Below are positions 1 through 7,671 of a stretch of 25,422 nt of DNA, in pieces (position 1 is the stretch's first letter; each line of letters starts with the position of its first letter). Made by a program: the position numbers and the translations under genes. This DNA is from Strigomonas culicis (taxonomy: Eukaryota > Euglenozoa > Kinetoplastea > Trypanosomatida > Trypanosomatidae). The notes under the pieces were generated by a model. The model saw only the letters and a program-made list of their open reading frames with translations, was not told the DNA's origin and ran no database searches. The DNA lies in contig AUXH01000258.1 of NCBI GenBank assembly GCA_000482145.1, positions 1-25,422 of the forward strand. Direction: 5' to 3'.

Positions 1-778
1 TGTGGGTCGTGATGTAAGAACAAGGATAACAGTAATAATAATAATATAAGCAGCTTCGTTTTTGTGTGAGTATTACAGCTCGCAGCGTGTGTATTATCGA
101 TGGAAGGAAAAAAAGAGAAATGTAGGTATATCTACATATATATGTATAGATAGCAAACGATAGAAAGGAAAAAAAAAGAGACTCATAGCTAATGGTTGTT
201 ATTTATAGTCATTTCTGTTTTTCTCCACTCGTTTTCTTTTTTTTTCTTTTTTTTTCTTTGTTTCTTTCATTGTTTTTTTTCCCTTGTTTTTTTTTTTTCG
301 TGTTGATTCTTGAAGAAAAAAGTGTCTTATCTATACATTATTTATTCACTACTTTCTACATTAAATGATAATAAAACCTACCTTTATTGTGACGGATTAT
401 ACGTGTTCACGTACACCAGTTCACTTTCTATATTCTTGAGAAAAAAAAAATGAAATATAGAGGTCATGGTATTTAATTCTTGTTTTTTTTTGTTTTTCAT
501 GTTTCTTTTCTTTTTGAGCACGCGTTTTCAGCTTCTCCTCTTCACTTTTTGTTTCCTTGGATTCACACTATGGTGTATCACACTTGCCATAGTCTTTATT
601 TCTTCACTCTTCCTAATATCTCTTTTTTTTCTTCTTTGTATAGTTTAAGCATCCACATATTATTGTACAACCATAAGCATCTTCGTATTGGATCTTGTGT
701 TGATAGCGAAATACATTCATAGGGTGAAACAGAAGAGGCAGCAAGAGGCCACATACGCACACGGACCGGTAGAACAGC
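1..778. other. AT-rich intergenic region upstream of the ASNSD1-like gene
   Basis: This stretch is AT-rich, with long T-runs around 231-299 and A-runs at 168-178 and 441-450. Open frames inside it are short, made of low-complexity Phe/Leu codons, and lack the GC-rich third positions of the real genes here. The distal part probably holds the 3' UTR of a gene left of the window. The proximal part (about 601-778) is the acceptor region and 5' UTR of the next gene. I see no tRNA, snoRNA or other RNA gene. Confidence 0.7.
601..649 (+). promoter_or_regulatory. predicted trans-splice acceptor for the ASNSD1-like gene
   Basis: A pyrimidine run at about 621-637 is followed by the first AG at 642-643, with another at 648-649. 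No ATG occurs between this AG and position 779, so the first ATG of the predicted mature mRNA opens the long coding frame. The layout fits the kinetoplastid rule of polypyrimidine tract plus first AG. The exact AG is inferred. Confidence 0.55.
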
Positions 779-3700
779 ATGTGCGGCATATGTCTAACGC
801 TAAAGCAGCACCTCCGCTGGCGACGGCGCGCCGCCGCGCAGGCTCTCCTGCACACCACTGCGACGCCCGCGGCCGACGCCGCCATGCCTGACACCCTCCC
901 TGTCCGCTCCTGCGGTTGCGGCGTCGGCTGCGGCCTGCGCATCACGTCCGTGGCGGCCGCCGGCGACGGCGCCGGCAGCCCGACCGCGTCCGCCGCGGCG
1001 CCGTCGCTCTTCGCGACGCTCGTCGCGAACGTGAAGCGGCGCGGCCCGGAGGTGTTCGCGACGACGCGGCGCGTGTGGCGGGCGGACGTGGACGGGCCGC
1101 CGCCGGGCGACCACCGCGTGCGCCTGTCGACCGAGCTGGAGGGCATCTCCTCCGTGCTGGGGCTGCGCGGCCGGCAGACGGTGCGGCAGCCGTACGAGAT
1201 CGAGATCGAGACGGACGTGGACGACAAGAGCGAGGAGAACAAGTCCTTCCTGCAGTGGAACGGCGAGATCTTCAGCGGCTGCATGTGCCCGCCGCCGTGG
1301 GGCTCCGACACGGTCGCGCTCGCGAGCCGGCTGTCGGACCTCGAGCTGCGGTGCGCGTACGGGGCCCTGCCGCACGGCGGCGGTGGCGGCCGCCTGGCGC
1401 GGCGGCGCTACTTTCTCTCCTGCTGCGTGCACCTCTTCGAGGAGGAGATCGAGGGCCCGTACGGGTTTCTCTTTTACTCGCGGCTGCTGGAGATGGTCGT
1501 CTTCGGTCGCGACCCGATGGGCCGCCACTCACTCCTCGTGCACTTCGCGATCCACCCGGCGGCGGCGGCGGGCGCCGGCGGGGACGCGCTGGAGGGCGCC
1601 GACCTGGAGTTCATCATCTCCTCCGTCGGCGTGTGGGACGGCCCCCGCGCCGACGGTGCGGCCGAGGCGGAGGCGCCAGGCGCCGCCTCGGCCGCTGAGG
1701 CGCGCGGCACCGGCGCGGACGGCGACCCGTCGCGGCGGCCGAAGCGGGAGCGCGGCCCAGGCGCGGCCCCCGGCACAGCCGCGGCCCCGCCCGGTGCCGC
1801 GGCGCAGGAGAAGAAGAATAAGTTCGAGGCGGAGGAGGAGGAGGGGGAGGGCGGCGACGGCGACGAGCTGGCGGCGACAGACGGCTGCTGGACGGAGCTG
1901 CCCGTCACCGGCCTCTACGGCCTCGGGCTGGACGAGCCGCTGCTGCGGCCGCACGGCGACCGCCCGCTCACCCTCGCGGAGCTGCTGGCGCTCCTCGCGG
2001 CCGACGGCGCGGACGGGGCCGCGGCGCGGGTGTGTCCGCTGCTGCACCAGCCGTGGTACGGCCGCAACCACCGCGTGCACCCGCTCCTTCTCTGCCACAG
2101 CACGGGGTCGGACAGCGCCGGCGAGGACAGCGTAGCGTCGCAGCAGCAGCAGCCGCAGTGCGCGACCCCCCTCCTCGTGCACTCGCCGACCACGTCGTCG
2201 CTGTCGAGCCTGCCGGAGCTGCCGCCGCTCCTGGCGGAGCGCATCCGGCTCTCGGCGCCGCTCTCGCACCGCGACGAGGACGTGTGGGCACACTGGGCGG
2301 CGGTGCACTACGTGTACGCGCTGAGCGCGGCGGTGCTGCGCCGCTGCAGTGTCGCGAACAGCGGCGCCGAGGACGGCACGAACCTGCAGCAGCTCTCGCG
2401 CGCGCGCCGGCGGCCTCTCTGCGTCCTCTTCTCGGGTGGGATCGACTGCACGGTGCTGGCCGCGCTCGCGCACTACCTCCTGCCGATCGAGACGCCCATC
2501 GAGCTCGTCAACGTCGCCTTCGGGGAGCAGCCGGAGCAGGCGCCCGACCGCCTCGCGACGCGCCGCGCGGTGACGGAGCTGCTGCGCCTGCCGCAGCCGC
2601 AGCCCGAGCGCGGCGGCGACGTCGTGGAGCGCGAGTGGCGGCTCATCCTCGTGGATGTGCCGCAGCAGCGGGCGGAGGAGCGCGCGCACGTGCGGGACCT
2701 CATCGTACCCGGCGGCAGCGTGATGGACTTCGACATTGGCCGCGCGCTGTGGTACGCGGCGCGCGGAGAGGGCCGGATGCAGGTGCTGCGCCAGTCAGAC
2801 GCGCCGCTGGAGGGGGAGGAGGCGGCGACCACGGCTGACCCGCTGCGTGGCTTCAGCAAGCACGTCCGGCTGGTGGGCGGCCCCGCGTCGGATGGCGGCA
2901 CCGGCGTGTTCGACCGTCTCGTCGACGTGCTCGTGGCGGAGGGCCGCAGCTCCGCCGGCCCGCACGTGCCGGTGCTGCTCTCGACGCTCGGGAAGGAGTA
3001 CGCGCCCTTCCTGCACCCGGTGCTGCAGCAGCACGGGTACAAGAAGATGGGCAGCTACCTCAACGACGCGGTGAAGGCCGGCGTCGTGCGCTTCGACCCC
3101 GCCGCGCCGTCCAAGGCGGTGCGGCTCTGTCGCGAGGAGGATCTGCGCCGCGCACAGCCGCCGCCGCCGTCGCCGTGGTACCTCACGCGCGGGATGCGGG
3201 CCGCGCAGCAGCAGCAGCAGCAGGGCGCGGGCGAGGTCGCGCCGCCGCCGGGGTGCTGCGCGGCGCACTACGTGTCGGAGGCGAAGGTGCTGCTGCTCGG
3301 CACCGGCGCGGACGAGACGCTCGGCGGCTACACACGCTACCGCCGCTACTTCCAGCGGCACGGCATGGCCGGCGCGCGGCAGGAGCTCGAGCGCGACTTT
3401 CGGCGGCTGTGGCACCGCAACTTGGGCCGCGACGACCGCGTCACGATGGACAGCGGCCGCGAGCCGCGCTTCCCGTTCCTCGACGAGACGCTGCTGCGCA
3501 CGCTGCAGTCCATCGTGCAGGAGCGCTGCGAGACGCTGCGCCTGGCGGGCGGCGGGCCGCCCGTCTACGGCGAGAAGGCGTATCCGCTGCCGGCGGCCAC
3601 CGACGCGCCGGCGCCGGCGCTGAGTGCGGAGGAGCTGCTGCGGCTCTCCATCTCGCCCGTTGTGGACTTCATGCTGCCGCCGGGGCAAGGCGACAAGCGC

Positions 3701-3820
3701 GTGCTGCGCCACGCGGCAACCATCATCGGGCTGACGAGCGTCACGCGCGTCGAGAAGCGCGCCATCCAGTTCGGCTCGCGCATCGCCGACCGCAAAAGGC
3801 GGGGGTCCACCGCGCTGTGA
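779..3820 (+). CDS. ASNSD1: asparagine synthetase domain-containing protein 1 (ASNSD1-type)
   Basis: This 1013-residue protein has the two-domain layout of glutamine-dependent asparagine synthetases and most resembles the ASNSD1 branch. The N-terminus is MCGIC, giving the Cys2 nucleophile of class II glutamine amidotransferases after Met removal. Other glutaminase landmarks are kept: KRRGPE (86-91), WNGEIF (from 160), GSD (175-177) and GRDPMGR (from 243). The synthetase domain has a PP-loop SGGIDC (552-557), then GTGADETLGGY (about 841-851), NLGRDDR (about 881-887), RFPFLDE, and a C-terminal KRAIQFGSRIA; these last blocks are diagnostic of ASNSD1 rather than classical AsnB/ASNS. Low-complexity Ala/Gly/Glu-rich sequence (about 285-365) and a Gln run (about 810-815) lengthen it beyond the roughly 640 residues usual in animals. 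The last PP-loop residue is Cys instead of the usual Ser. Catalytic activity of this branch is not firmly established, so the substrate is uncertain. The start is the first ATG after the acceptor. Confidence 0.93.
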   Translation: MCGICLTLKQHLRWRRRAAAQALLHTTATPAADAAMPDTLPVRSCGCGVGCGLRITSVAAAGDGAGSPTASAAAPSLFATLVANVKRRGPEVFATTRRVWRADVDGPPPGDHRVRLSTELEGISSVLGLRGRQTVRQPYEIEIETDVDDKSEENKSFLQWNGEIFSGCMCPPPWGSDTVALASRLSDLELRCAYGALPHGGGGGRLARRRYFLSCCVHLFEEEIEGPYGFLFYSRLLEMVVFGRDPMGRHSLLVHFAIHPAAAAGAGGDALEGADLEFIISSVGVWDGPRADGAAEAEAPGAASAAEARGTGADGDPSRRPKRERGPGAAPGTAAAPPGAAAQEKKNKFEAEEEEGEGGDGDELAATDGCWTELPVTGLYGLGLDEPLLRPHGDRPLTLAELLALLAADGADGAAARVCPLLHQPWYGRNHRVHPLLLCHSTGSDSAGEDSVASQQQQPQCATPLLVHSPTTSSLSSLPELPPLLAERIRLSAPLSHRDEDVWAHWAAVHYVYALSAAVLRRCSVANSGAEDGTNLQQLSRARRRPLCVLFSGGIDCTVLAALAHYLLPIETPIELVNVAFGEQPEQAPDRLATRRAVTELLRLPQPQPERGGDVVEREWRLILVDVPQQRAEERAHVRDLIVPGGSVMDFDIGRALWYAARGEGRMQVLRQSDAPLEGEEAATTADPLRGFSKHVRLVGGPASDGGTGVFDRLVDVLVAEGRSSAGPHVPVLLSTLGKEYAPFLHPVLQQHGYKKMGSYLNDAVKAGVVRFDPAAPSKAVRLCREEDLRRAQPPPPSPWYLTRGMRAAQQQQQQGAGEVAPPPGCCAAHYVSEAKVLLLGTGADETLGGYTRYRRYFQRHGMAGARQELERDFRRLWHRNLGRDDRVTMDSGREPRFPFLDETLLRTLQSIVQERCETLRLAGGGPPVYGEKAYPLPAATDAPAPALSAEELLRLSISPVVDFMLPPGQGDKRVLRHAATIIGLTSVTRVEKRAIQFGSRIADRKRRGSTAL

Positions 3821-4065
3821 CGCAGGGTAGCAACGGGGGAGGGGTGCTTTAACGCGTTTTATTCTAACAGGAGGTACAAGACACATGTGGGTAATGGCAC
3901 CACCAGAATAACAAACTGTACATTGTAGACGTAAGAATCAACACAACCTGCAGCCGTTTGTATCCTGCATCTTCTCATCTTCCCTTCACATTGTGTCCTC
4001 TCCGTTTTTTTTTTTTAGTATTGTAGCTCAGCAACGAATACGATACGCACCCCCGCGAGTTCCAC
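3821..4065. other. short AT-rich intergenic region
   Basis: This spacer holds the 3' UTR of the ASNSD1-like gene and the acceptor and 5' UTR of the following small gene. Nothing else was recognised in it. Confidence 0.7.
3997..4018 (+). promoter_or_regulatory. predicted trans-splice acceptor for the small membrane-protein gene
   Basis: A run of about twelve T residues preceded by C/T-rich sequence ends in AG at 4017-4018. The first ATG downstream is 4066, which opens the coding frame and leaves a 5' UTR of about 47 nt plus the spliced leader. Confidence 0.65.
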
Positions 4066-4677
4066 ATGTTGCGTACAGGTGCCCGCGGTGGCGAGGCGGC
4101 AGTTCGATGCCGCACCAGTGGCGGCCGCGCGGCGGCGGGTGCTGCCCTGTGCACGGCCGCCCGCCGCTTCATCGAGCACTCGACCGACCCCAAGCAGTGG
4201 CGCAACAAGGAGGGCGAGGAGATACGACGCAAGTTTCACGAGAAGATGTACCGTTCGTTTGGCGAGCCGAACAACTTCACGAACCCGGAGGAGAAGAAGA
4301 CGGAGTTCTTCCGCGGCCCGAAGGGTGTGCCGCTCGGCAGCGACCGCGTGCTCTTCGAGGCGCGCGAGAAGCGGGAGCGCGAGTTAATCGCGGAGGACAA
4401 CTTCACGGACTGGGCCATGTACTACTGGACGGGGCTCGGCATCGTGGTCGTGGTGTTCGCACTCAACGCGCTGCTGTACTTCGGCGAGCCGGTGCCGTCG
4501 CCGGCCTACGTGCCGTACGAGGTCGAGCAGCAGCGGATGAGGGAGGAGGCGGAGGCGGACGCGCGCAAGGTGGTGAGGGAGGCGGGGGGAGGGGCGAGCC
4601 TCCCCGCGATGAATGAGCGGATTCTACAGGAGAAGATGGCTTCGATCCGCTCCCTGAGCGAGCCTACGCAGCAGTAA
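4066..4677 (+). CDS. small single-pass membrane protein with mitochondrial-type presequence
   Basis: The product is 203 residues. Residues 1-35 are rich in Arg, Ala and Gly with a single acidic residue and end in AARRF, resembling a cleavable mitochondrial targeting sequence. A charged middle part (about 36-115, many Lys, Arg and Glu) precedes one clear transmembrane helix at about 118-140 (YYWTGLGIVVVVFALNALLY). An acidic and basic tail rich in Glu, Arg and Ala follows. The layout suits a supernumerary subunit of a mitochondrial inner-membrane complex, for instance a single-pass respiratory complex I accessory subunit of the NDUFB11/ESSS type. That comparison rests on topology and size only; I do not recognise a diagnostic motif. 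Codon use is GC-rich like its neighbours, and the start is the first ATG after the predicted acceptor, so the gene itself is well supported. Confidence 0.85.
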   Translation: MLRTGARGGEAAVRCRTSGGRAAAGAALCTAARRFIEHSTDPKQWRNKEGEEIRRKFHEKMYRSFGEPNNFTNPEEKKTEFFRGPKGVPLGSDRVLFEAREKRERELIAEDNFTDWAMYYWTGLGIVVVVFALNALLYFGEPVPSPAYVPYEVEQQRMREEAEADARKVVREAGGGASLPAMNERILQEKMASIRSLSEPTQQ

Positions 4678-5088
4678 CTAGCACGGCGATGCCATCCTGT
4701 TGTCCTTCTTCATACGTTCTTGTGGCGGTGAAATATGCCGATTTTCTGTATACTTCACTAACGATTACTTGTATGGGCTTCTCCATTTCAAGAACGGAAC
4801 TGAAGACTCAGAAAAGTTGAGTCTACGTATGCATAATACTATATGATCACCTAATTCTTTTTTTTTTTTTGCAAACACTGCTCTCTCTTTCTCTCTTGAA
4901 CTATCTTTATGTCGTTAAAATAGCAAAAAAAAATAGATAATAAGAGTAGCATACTATTTGTCATTATTATTGTTCTCCTTTTTTTAACCATTTTGCTTGT
5001 GTTGGATTTCCTTTCTTCTGACCTTCATTACCTACATCTATACACTCATACACATTTAGCTCTTTTCTCTCCTCCCGTCTCGCGCACG
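4678..5088. other. AT-rich intergenic region
   Basis: This region contains the 3' UTR of the small membrane-protein gene, A/T homopolymers at about 4857-4870 and 4925-4932, a C/T-rich tract near 4881-4900, and the acceptor and 5' UTR of the next gene. No further gene or RNA was seen. Confidence 0.65.
5005..5059 (+). promoter_or_regulatory. predicted trans-splice acceptor for the ankyrin-repeat gene
   Basis: A pyrimidine tract at about 5007-5019 is followed by an AG-free stretch up to the first AG at 5058-5059. The first ATG after it is 5089. This rules out the 32 codons open in frame upstream of 5089, which contain no ATG. Confidence 0.5.
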
Positions 5089-6993
5089 ATGAACACAAAG
5101 CCCTTGACCCCTCAGGAGCGGGCGCAGCTGGAGGCCAGACTCGCGGCGCTGAAGCGTGCGAAGGAAGGCGGTGCCGGCGCGGCGCCGCCGGTGCCCACGC
5201 ACCCCAAGACCTACGCGCGGCCGCCGGCGCCGGCGCACGCGGACCCCCGCCACGGCGACGGCGATGAGGATGAGGAGGAGTACGAGCACAGCCACAGCGG
5301 CAGCGAAGACGACGACTTTGGCGACCACTTCTTCAACCAGATCGCCACGACGAAGGGCGCGGCGCACGGCCTCGAGGACCTGGAGCCGCACCCCGTGCCG
5401 ACCGAGAAGGCGGTGAAGCGCACCGTCGGCGAGTTCGAGCTGCTGCGGCTGGGCAAGATGGGTGACTGGGAGAGCATGAACATCTACGCGCAGTACAGCG
5501 GCGACGACCTGACCCAGCTGAAGGACAACCACGAGCGCAACGCCCTCCACTACGCCGCGGACGCCGGCAACTTGCAGGCGATCCAGCGGCTGCTGGACGC
5601 GAAGGTGCCGTACCTGAAGGACGACAAGGGCATGACGCCACTCACCATCGCGCTGCTGAACCAGCACAGCGAGCCGGTGCTGGCGTGCCTGCGCCAGGCG
5701 TCCGCCGCGGCGGAGCACGCGTCGAGCGCGGCCGCCCTCCAGGCCTTCGCGGTGGAGCCGCCCAAGTTCTCGATGAGCAAGCCCTCGCCGGCCGCGCCCA
5801 AGGGCGACGCCGGCAGCCGCTACTTCTGGCGCGACGGCGCCGTGGCGGAGGCGCCCGCGGGGGTCGAGCTGCGCGCCGGCCCGGTGGAGGACGCCCACGC
5901 CGTCGCGCAGACGGTGCGGCGCCTGGCCGAGCACGCCCTCGGCTTCGACGAGTGGCTGGAGCCGCTGGACCCGGCGGCGCTGGCCGCGGCAGCCGCCCGC
6001 ACCTGCCTCGCGCAGGCGGCGCAGGCGAAGGACGCGGCGGTCGTCGGCGCGCTGCTCGCGCGCCGCCTTGAGGGGGAGGTGCGCGGCTTCGGGAAGAAGC
6101 TCGGCAGCCTGCGCAAGGACAAGGTGGCGGTGCTGGGCCACCTGGCGACGGCGGCCGGCCAGCGCGGCCTCGGCGTCACACCGGCGCTGCTCGCCACGAT
6201 GGAGGCCGCGCTGCGCGCGGACGGTACGCAGCTGGCGCTCTTCGCGTCGCCGGATTGCCTGCCTACCCCGCCGGTCGCGACGGCGACCGTGAAGTGGTAC
6301 CGCCGCGCGTGCGAGCCGGCTGCGGTGTTCCGCACGGACTTCGCCGAAAACGTCTTTCCAGAGTTCTTCGAGTACGACACCATTCTCCGCGCGGACGCCA
6401 TCTGCAAGAACGCGATCCCGGCCGCGCTGGAGAGCAAGCACGCGGAGGCGCTCCAGGGCTGGAGCGACGTGGACCTCCAACAGGAGGAGCAGGCGCAGTG
6501 GCTCCTCGACTTCCTGCAGACCCACACGACGGAGGCCGTCGCGGAGATGGCCTACGTGCCGACCAGCGTCGCCGCCCTGCGCGCCGACCTCGGCCACCCC
6601 GCCAACCACATCTACGTCCGCGTCGTCGACGACGTCGTCCACGATATGGTCGTCCTGCGCCTCCGTGACGTGCGCTGCCACGAGGGCGGCAGCGCCACGC
6701 CGGCCGCGGAGGCGCCGCCGATCGCGCAGGTGGTCTACGCCCTCTTCGCGAAGCTGACGGGGACGGACCGCGTCGAGCACGTGCTGCTGCTCGCCCACCA
6801 CCTCCTCCGGGTGCAGGTGGTGTACATGGCGAGCCTCTTCGGCGTCACGGAGAGCGACCTCGCGAAGAGCAACTTCGAGGAGATCATGAAGAACCGCGAG
6901 TTCCTCTACCTGGTTGGCAGCAACTCCCGCACGGCTGCGGTCGTGCCCGCCACCCCCGCCTCCAAGCTGTACCCGCCCGTTTACTTCTGTTAG
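5089..6993 (+). CDS. ankyrin-repeat protein with unrecognised C-terminal domain
   Basis: The product is 634 residues. An N-terminal helix rich in Gln, Arg, Leu and Ala (about 5-25) could form a short coiled coil. It is followed by a Pro/Ala linker and an acidic, His/Ser-containing stretch (about 58-80). Two ankyrin-type units lie at about 115-205, with the consensus elements NALHYAADAGN and KGMTPLTIALL. A long Ala-rich helical region (about 205-400) leads to a less biased C-terminal half (about 400-615) that has the feel of a folded domain, with FPEFFEYDTILRADAICKNA and alternating hydrophobic helices near the end. I do not recognise that domain. The ankyrin units suggest a protein-binding adaptor; no catalytic motif, signal peptide or membrane segment is visible. 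Codon use is strongly GC-rich, and the start is the first ATG after the acceptor. Confidence 0.85.
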   Translation: MNTKPLTPQERAQLEARLAALKRAKEGGAGAAPPVPTHPKTYARPPAPAHADPRHGDGDEDEEEYEHSHSGSEDDDFGDHFFNQIATTKGAAHGLEDLEPHPVPTEKAVKRTVGEFELLRLGKMGDWESMNIYAQYSGDDLTQLKDNHERNALHYAADAGNLQAIQRLLDAKVPYLKDDKGMTPLTIALLNQHSEPVLACLRQASAAAEHASSAAALQAFAVEPPKFSMSKPSPAAPKGDAGSRYFWRDGAVAEAPAGVELRAGPVEDAHAVAQTVRRLAEHALGFDEWLEPLDPAALAAAAARTCLAQAAQAKDAAVVGALLARRLEGEVRGFGKKLGSLRKDKVAVLGHLATAAGQRGLGVTPALLATMEAALRADGTQLALFASPDCLPTPPVATATVKWYRRACEPAAVFRTDFAENVFPEFFEYDTILRADAICKNAIPAALESKHAEALQGWSDVDLQQEEQAQWLLDFLQTHTTEAVAEMAYVPTSVAALRADLGHPANHIYVRVVDDVVHDMVVLRLRDVRCHEGGSATPAAEAPPIAQVVYALFAKLTGTDRVEHVLLLAHHLLRVQVVYMASLFGVTESDLAKSNFEEIMKNREFLYLVGSNSRTAAVVPATPASKLYPPVYFC

Positions 6994-7671
6994 ACTCCTT
7001 TAGGTAGAGAGAGGAACGCGATATGAGTTACCTCCACTAATAGCTTCAATGGATTTATCTCTCTCGTCTTGTATGTTTGCATTCCTACCAATATGGTTGT
7101 TTTGAAAAGAAAAGAAAATGTCCAAAGGTACGCGAAGCATTCTAGCAGAGAAACGAGTGAAGGAAAACTTAAAGGTAAAGGAAAGCATTAATACTAACTA
7201 TAAAACAAAAATACGTATATTAAAAACGCAACATACTCAAAAGGCAACTGAACAAAAAGGAAATCACGAATAATGTATCTTTTTGTTGATTAAAAAAACA
7301 AATCTATATATACTCATAATTGTTTGTTTTTTTTTCCGTTGCTTCTTGTATCGATGTCTGGAACGGGTTGCGTTCGGACCGGACTATGGGAAAAATCTTT
7401 TTTTTGTCGGTACGATTACCACTACGGGAGGCCGTTGTTAAGCGGCATAATGAATCTTGAAAAAAAAACGAAAAACAACGTGTACAAAAAGCACACTTAC
7501 GAGAAGGTGGATAGCGCTCTCATTGGATCCTCATCGGTTCTCCTTCGTTGTTACTCCATTACCATTATCTATTAGTACTTCTCCCATGAACCCGTTGTCA
7601 CCGTCTCTCTCTCTCTCTCTCTCTCTCCAAGAACGCACAGACTTGTAGTTCTCTAACAGCCCCCGCCACCC
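6994..7671. other. intergenic region with a composition change in the middle
   Basis: The first part (to about 7340) is AT-rich with several A-runs and is probably the 3' UTR of the ankyrin-repeat gene. Positions about 7350-7570 are clearly less AT-rich and contain an ATG-initiated frame of about 73 codons (ATG at 7354) whose codon choice does not match the surrounding genes. The end carries the CT-repeat acceptor of the next gene. No RNA gene was recognised. Confidence 0.55.
7602..7631 (+). promoter_or_regulatory. (CT)n tract and predicted trans-splice acceptor for the dsRBD-array gene
   Basis: A nearly perfect CT dinucleotide repeat (about 7604-7627) runs directly into AG at 7630-7631. This is an unusually strong polypyrimidine tract. 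The first ATG downstream is 7672, the predicted start of the coding region, leaving about 40 nt of 5' UTR. Confidence 0.7.

Noticed and set aside
466..722. Two short frames before the ASNSD1-like gene
   Set aside because: They are translations of a T-rich pyrimidine tract (Phe, Leu, Ser) and overlap the predicted acceptor.
613..1311. Minus-strand frame of 232 codons overlapping the ASNSD1-like gene
   Set aside because: It is antisense to a gene with clear family motifs; long antisense frames are expected in GC-rich coding DNA, and its sequence has no domain.
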